From contig NC_084664.1 in NCBI RefSeq assembly GCF_028389875.1, positions 135,687,466 to 135,751,465 of the forward strand: a stretch of 64,000 nucleotides of DNA, in the 5' to 3' direction. Origin of the DNA: Rhea pennata. Taxonomy: Eukaryota > Chordata > Aves > Rheiformes > Rheidae. The notes beneath the pieces are model-generated. The model saw only the letters and a program-made list of their open reading frames with translations, searched no databases and was not told where the DNA came from. A program made the translations under genes and the position numbers. This document shows, one piece after another, positions 63,201-64,000 of this stretch; position 1 is the stretch's first letter, and each line of letters begins with the position of its first letter.

Positions 63201-63956
63201 CAATTCAGGGGATTTCTTTGAATGCAAGAGTATCCTGTCTTGATGCTTTTTAATAAGTATTTATTCAGCAAATATAACTAGTGGGCCTTTCAGAGTGTAT
63301 TTGCTTAAAAGCTGTATTTCACATGATATGTGCTGGTGTCAAATACTTAATTACATCCCTATGCCAATAAAAGCCTGTTTGCTTTCACTAGACCAGCAGT
63401 CCTATATTTTGGATATAGGACTGCTGGTCTAGTGAAAGCAAACAGGCATTTATTGGTATAGGGATCAAAATATATCAGTGGTTTTTTTTTCTTCATGGTA
63501 ACACCTGAACAGTGTCAGTATTTTAAACTGGCTAAGACACTGCATGTTTGAACACCACATGTTTTCAAATACCTGCCTATGCGGTATAATTGTTAACATA
63601 CTTTTCAGCTTCTTATCAAAAAGATAACATCTTTTCAGTGGTGGAAAAGAATACATTTGTCATGGGCATTAAGGACATTAAACAGCTTAAAAGTTGAACT
63701 TTTTAATGAGAAGTTCCAGATGACAGTCATGGTTCTGAAGAATGTCTTTTATCTTTTCTTCTCCTTCCTCCTCTTCTCCCCCCTCTCCCCCCACTTTATT
63801 CTCCTTAGTCATAGAGTATTAAGGCACACTGCCGTTATCTGTACTAGCCGGTCTCTGCATATTCGAGCCACTGTCTGCAGAAGTAATGCACTTGAAGATG
63901 AAGAAGGCAAAGGGGATAATATGTTGGTGTTTGTGGATGTAGAAAATATCAATACT
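31269..63956 (+). CDS. TRAPPC8: TRAPPC8 (TRAPP complex subunit 8, TRS85 homologue), 3'-incomplete, 21 exons in window
   Basis: Twenty-one exons with GT/AG borders join in frame into 3,324 nt (1,108 codons), collinear with human TRAPPC8 (KIAA1012, about 1,435 residues) from its first Met; about 330 residues lie beyond the right edge. TRAPPC8 is specific to the metazoan TRAPPIII complex. It helps recruit the Rab1 exchange factor to membranes and works in ER-Golgi traffic and autophagosome formation (family knowledge). Residues of about 1-450 form the conserved Trs85-type region, about 400-650 is helical-repeat-like, and about 740-1108 is beta-rich, Ig/ASH-like. Join: 31269-31425, 36929-37123, 42366-42455, 43704-43878, 44255-44408, 45543-45630, 47094-47341, 48796-48911, 50157-50307, 51713-51813, 52300-52405, 53280-53411, 55170-55394, 57193-57301, 57995-58189, 58370-58500, 59554-59628, 59948-60074, 61147-61304, 61753-62195, 63809-63956. 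Candidate extra exon: 39557-39640. Confidence 0.97.
31836..31871 (+). repeat. Poly(T) run of 36 nt in TRAPPC8 intron 1
   Basis: Uninterrupted T36 about 410 bp downstream of exon 1. There is no SINE or LINE body next to it that I can recognise, so it is treated as a simple repeat. Its true length is uncertain because long homopolymers are error-prone. Confidence 0.9.
36929..37123 (+). CDS. TRAPPC8: TRAPPC8 exon 2 (residues 53-118)
   Basis: Acceptor TTTTTTAG, donor GTATGT. The peptide VHMRDPNNQLHIIKNLKIAV, then IRKLLNDVVSVSQPAEGVVA and NVITAGDYDLNIS, is close to human. It ends in phase 1, so the next exon must start with two bases. The 5.2-kb intron that follows contains the candidate exon at 39557-39640. 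It also holds a 17-bp direct repeat (37575-37591 and 37602-37618) and T-rich runs near 37940 and 38275. Confidence 0.96.
39557..39640 (+). CDS. TRAPPC8: Candidate alternative TRAPPC8 exon (2b), resembling exon 3
   Basis: An 84-nt open segment sits between a good acceptor (TTTTTTCTATTAG) and donor (TTCAG/GTATTT). It starts and ends in phase 1, exactly matching the junction between exons 2 and 3, so inclusion or substitution keeps frame. Its peptide core SVPWYNNWKETLMEL resembles TTPWFESYRESFLQS from exon 3, with shared P, W and E and conservative changes elsewhere. I do not know this segment from the canonical human protein. It could be a cassette exon, one of a mutually exclusive pair, or a decaying duplicate. 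The open frame runs past the donor to 39762. Confidence 0.5.
42366..42455 (+). CDS. TRAPPC8: TRAPPC8 exon 3 (residues 118-148)
   Basis: Acceptor TGTATTTCAG, donor GTATCC. The peptide ATTPWFESYRESFLQSMPAS then DHEFLNHYVA matches human. It is 90 nt long, phase 1 to phase 1. The upstream intron part (39641-42365) shows a GTGGT/GTGT-rich patch near 41770 and nothing else. The downstream 1.25-kb intron holds no recognised element. Confidence 0.96.
43704..43878 (+). CDS. TRAPPC8: TRAPPC8 exon 4 (residues 148-206)
   Basis: Acceptor ATATGTTTAG, donor GTGAGT. The split Cys codon (T + GT) is followed by MLVVSSSEMEPVEQFLKLSQ, then EQHRIQHSSEYLYPKWFIPN and TLKYYVLLHDVSTGEEQK. The human form is nearly the same (MLVASSSEAEPVEQFSKLSQ). 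This is part of the Trs85-like conserved block. The next intron is only 376 bp. Confidence 0.97.
44255..44408 (+). CDS. TRAPPC8: TRAPPC8 exon 5 (residues 206-257)
   Basis: Acceptor TTTTTTCAG, donor GTATTA. The peptide ADCIYEEMKQRYGTQGCYLL, then IPDPWSQYLQKSSIQNQ, is collinear with human. It ends in phase 0 before a poorly conserved linker. The 1.1-kb intron that follows contains the TG/TA microsatellite at 45175-45220. Confidence 0.97.
45175..45220 (+). repeat. (TG)13(TA)10 compound microsatellite
   Basis: Thirteen TG units (45175-45200) are followed by ten TA units (45201-45220) in TRAPPC8 intron 5. The open frame across it is an artefact of the repeat. Likely length-polymorphic. Confidence 0.95.
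45543..45630 (+). CDS. TRAPPC8: TRAPPC8 exon 6 (residues 258-287), variable linker
   Basis: Acceptor TGGTGTAG (weak pyrimidine tract), donor GTATTT. The peptide DCYEDYPYAVISNKNADHLI then SDGLDNEIK matches human only in patches (SYEDGP..TSNKN, LDGLDNEVK), as expected of a flexible linker. The 1.46-kb intron that follows has a GC-richer unidentified patch at about 46320-46600 ending in an A run (46619-46635), which could be an old insertion. Confidence 0.92.
47094..47341 (+). CDS. TRAPPC8: TRAPPC8 exon 7 (residues 287-369)
   Basis: Acceptor ATCTTTTGACAG, donor GTCAGT. The first half (DGLSNNFKTHPLQLDHPSGS ... SLQESKKSNSGM) is a variable linker. The second half (LTLTDHDRIRQFIQEFTFRG then LLPHIEKTIRQLNDQ) is essentially identical to human. 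The next 1.45-kb intron holds no recognised element. Confidence 0.97.
48796..48911 (+). CDS. TRAPPC8: TRAPPC8 exon 8 (residues 370-408)
   Basis: Acceptor CTCTTTACAG, donor GTAAGT. The peptide LISRKGLSRSLFSATKKWFS then GSKVPEKSINELKNTSGL is almost identical to human and rich in basic and serine residues. The 1.2-kb intron that follows carries a T26 run at 49726-49751. Confidence 0.97.
49726..49751 (+). repeat. Poly(T) run of 26 nt in TRAPPC8 intron 8
   Basis: Uninterrupted T26 between exons 8 and 9, not next to a splice site and with no recognisable retroelement body beside it. Confidence 0.85.
50157..50307 (+). CDS. TRAPPC8: TRAPPC8 exon 9 (residues 408-458)
   Basis: Acceptor TTTATAG, donor GTTGGT (weaker than its neighbours). 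The peptide YPPEAPELQIRKMADLCFLV, then QHYELAYNCYHTAKKDFLND and QAMLYAAGAL, matches human. Start of the helical, TPR-like region. The 1.4-kb intron that follows ends in a long pyrimidine tract. Confidence 0.97.
51659..51712 (+). promoter_or_regulatory. Exceptionally long polypyrimidine tract at exon 10 acceptor
   Basis: Two T runs of roughly 18 and 17 nt, separated by a GCC-TTCCCCCCACC block, run straight into the GGCAG acceptor of exon 10. This is a far longer tract than at any other acceptor in the gene. The two open frames across it are homopolymer artefacts. Confidence 0.7.
51713..51813 (+). CDS. TRAPPC8: TRAPPC8 exon 10 (residues 459-492)
   Basis: Acceptor GGCAG, donor GTATGT. The peptide EMAAVSAFLQPGAPRPYPAH then YMETAIQTYRDIC differs from human by a single residue (METAI for MDTAI). 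The next intron is 486 bp with nothing recognised. Confidence 0.97.
52300..52405 (+). CDS. TRAPPC8: TRAPPC8 exon 11 (residues 492-527)
   Basis: Acceptor TTTATTCTAG, donor GTAAAA. The peptide NMILAERCVLLSAEILKSQS then KYSEAAALLIRLTSE is a helix-turn-helix repeat-like unit, as in human. The 0.87-kb intron that follows is plain. Confidence 0.97.
53280..53411 (+). CDS. TRAPPC8: TRAPPC8 exon 12 (residues 528-571)
   Basis: Acceptor TTTTAAATAG, donor GTAAGT. The peptide DSDLRSALLLEQAAHCFINM, then KSPMVRKFAFHMILAGHRFS and KAGQ, is helical-repeat-like. The 1.76-kb intron that follows has a 10-bp direct repeat near 53505 and no recognised element. Confidence 0.97.
55170..55394 (+). CDS. TRAPPC8: TRAPPC8 exon 13 (residues 572-646)
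   Basis: Acceptor TTTTTCTTGCAG, donor GTAAAT. The peptide KKHALRCYCQAMQVYKGKGW, then LRQLDNAVSAFRHILINDSK and AQQGAFLREYLYVYK, contains a clear TPR-like pattern. The 1.8-kb intron that follows holds a 19-bp tandem duplication (55881-55918) and a sense CR1 fragment (about 56232-56340). Confidence 0.97.
55881..55918 (+). repeat. Perfect 19-bp tandem duplication
   Basis: The unit CTTTGAGTGTCTACATTTA occurs twice back to back without a mismatch in TRAPPC8 intron 13. The identity of the copies suggests a recent duplication, or an assembly stutter. Confidence 0.9.
56232..56340 (+). mobile_element. CR1 LINE fragment, sense, in TRAPPC8 intron 13
   Basis: ACTGGAACAGGTTGCCCAAA, GGCTGTGGAGTCTCCTTCCT and TGGAGATACTCAAAAGCCAT read in the CR1 sense direction and match the region a few hundred bases from the CR1 3' end. 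The terminal ATTCTATG repeats are missing, so the copy is truncated at both ends. Confidence 0.85.
57193..57301 (+). CDS. TRAPPC8: TRAPPC8 exon 14 (residues 647-683)
   Basis: Acceptor CTCTGCTCCAG, donor GTTAGA. The peptide NVTQLTPDGPLPQLPLPYII then SSATRVFFGHDRRPAE matches human (NVSQLSPDGPLPQLPLPYIN). This leads out of the helical region. The 0.69-kb intron that follows is plain. Confidence 0.97.
57995..58189 (+). CDS. TRAPPC8: TRAPPC8 exon 15 (residues 683-748)
   Basis: Acceptor TTGTACTAG, donor GTAAAG. The peptide GEKQAATHVSLDQEYDSESS, then QQWKELEEQVVSVINKGIMP and NSRFPLAVIE, is collinear with human. The next intron is the shortest in the gene, 180 bp. Confidence 0.97.
58370..58500 (+). 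CDS. TRAPPC8: TRAPPC8 exon 16 (residues 748-791)
   Basis: Acceptor CTTTTTTAATAG, donor GTAAGG. The peptide EPITVEVSFRNPLKVPLLLT then DLSLLWKFQPKDFNAKHDGE is the first strand-rich segment of the Ig/ASH-like C-terminal half. The 1.05-kb intron that follows is AT-rich with no recognised element. Confidence 0.97.
59554..59628 (+). CDS. TRAPPC8: TRAPPC8 exon 17 (residues 792-816)
   Basis: Acceptor TTTTTCCTTCAG, donor GTAAGT. The peptide is GTCGGDMIGTEAIAEFLINS plus EETKA. The first five residues differ from human (VTSEPEMIGAEVISEFLING); the rest aligns. It is 75 nt, phase 0 to phase 0, so skippable without frame loss. Confidence 0.95.
59948..60074 (+). CDS. TRAPPC8: TRAPPC8 exon 18 (residues 817-859), with possible 5' extension
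   Basis: By similarity to human the exon starts ARLKLFPHQTGELHILGVVY NLGTIQGAVTLDGI, using acceptor TATCTCCACAG. The strong pyrimidine tract, however, lies further up (TTTTTCTTTGGTAGCAG, 59901-59917). Acceptors at 59914 or 59917 would add 33 or 30 in-frame nucleotides (QQQQKFNVSPQ, or one Q fewer) without a stop. The donor is GTGAGT. The 1.07-kb intron that follows is plain. Confidence 0.93.
61147..61304 (+). CDS. TRAPPC8: TRAPPC8 exon 19 (residues 859-911)
   Basis: Acceptor AAATGTTTCAG, donor GTATGT. The peptide GKFVSNGLSVRGRQDLEIQG, then PRLNNTKEEKTSIKYGPDRR and LDPIITEEMPLLE, matches human strongly after the first few residues. The next intron is 448 bp. Confidence 0.97.
61753..62195 (+). 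CDS. TRAPPC8: TRAPPC8 exon 20 (residues 912-1059), Ig/ASH-like
   Basis: This is the longest coding exon in the window (443 nt). Acceptor CTCCAATACAG, donor GTAAGT. The peptide includes VFFINFPTGLLCGEIRKAYV, EFVNVSKCPLTALKVVSKHP, PLSPSASENCSAYKTVVTD and LPMWLRGPDEEGVHEINFLF, closely matching human. The pattern of strands fits an Ig/ASH-like fold. The 1.6-kb intron that follows carries a 17-bp tandem repeat (62706-62739) and a long hairpin (63355-63465). Confidence 0.98.
62706..62744 (+). repeat. 17-bp tandem repeat, about 2.3 copies
   Basis: The unit AGCTAGTTTRGTTAACC occurs at 62706-62722 and 62723-62739 with one difference, and a partial third copy follows. It lies in TRAPPC8 intron 20. Confidence 0.85.
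63355..63465. repeat. Near-perfect inverted repeat: 53-bp arms, 5-nt loop
   Basis: The left arm 63355-63407 and right arm 63413-63465 are reverse complements with two mismatches (63363 G versus A-type, and 63371 A versus T-type, in the arm ends), and the loop 63408-63412 is TTTGG. The inner 35 bp of each arm, including GCTTTCACTAGACCAGCAGT, pair perfectly. No transposase, terminal motif or target duplication is visible. In RNA it would form one long hairpin inside TRAPPC8 intron 20. Confidence 0.95.
63809..63956 (+). CDS. TRAPPC8: TRAPPC8 exon 21 (residues 1059-1108), last in window
   Basis: The acceptor CTTTATTCTCCTTAG sits at the end of a long C/T-rich tract starting near 63750. The split Cys codon is followed by HRVLRHTAVICTSRSLHIRA, then TVCRSNALEDEEGKGDNMLV and FVDVENINT, as in human. 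It ends in phase 0 before donor GTAAGT at 63957, so the gene continues past the right edge. 63957-64000 is intron. Confidence 0.97.
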
Positions 63957-64000
63957 GTAAGTTCGTATTTAAAAAGTAACTATACTATTATAGTTAAGAA

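Overview
This is vertebrate nuclear DNA, almost certainly from a bird and probably a songbird (Passeriformes). It is AT-rich, gene-poor per kilobase and intron-rich. It carries 3' fragments of CR1 LINEs, the dominant avian retrotransposon. It also has a tRNA-Ile-derived SINE with a CR1-like tail (about 7917-8054), an architecture I know from the passerine family TguSINE1. There are no prokaryotic operons, no CRISPR array and no intact mobile element.

Two protein-coding genes lie head to head. On the minus strand, about 3.5-11.3 kb, are five coding exons of RNF125 (TRAC-1), a RING-type E3 ubiquitin ligase: the second half of the RING, the C2HC zinc finger, two C2H2-like fingers and the C-terminal ubiquitin-interacting region. 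I could not find the first coding exon (start codon plus first half of the RING). On the plus strand, 31269 to the right edge, is TRAPPC8 (TRS85 homologue, a TRAPPIII subunit). A CpG-island promoter and 21 consecutive coding exons join in frame into 1,108 codons. Roughly the last 330 residues, judged against the human protein, lie beyond the window. The order TRAPPC8-RNF125, divergent, is the arrangement I know from human chromosome 18q12.

Layout: 1-3545 is RNF125 3' flank (UTR end not determined) with a relic MIR-like SINE. 3546-11306 is RNF125. 11307-30650 should hold RNF125 intron 1, its missing 5' end and intergenic DNA; it contains a CpG cluster at about 17.1-17.3 kb and an antisense CR1 at about 21.2-21.6 kb. 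30700-31700 is the TRAPPC8 CpG island. 31269-64000 is TRAPPC8, with a CR1 fragment, microsatellites, T tracts and a 53-bp-arm hairpin in its introns.

Most worth a second look: (1) an unannotated-looking 84-nt in-frame exon in TRAPPC8 intron 2 whose peptide resembles the neighbouring exon 3, a candidate duplicated or mutually exclusive exon; (2) several changes in RNF125 (a zinc-ligand Cys to Ser, shifted splice junctions, no recognisable first exon) that suggest altered or relaxed function; (3) a near-perfect long hairpin in TRAPPC8 intron 20; (4) a likely alternative acceptor adding 10 or 11 residues at TRAPPC8 exon 18. All similarity statements rest on recalled human sequences, not on a search.
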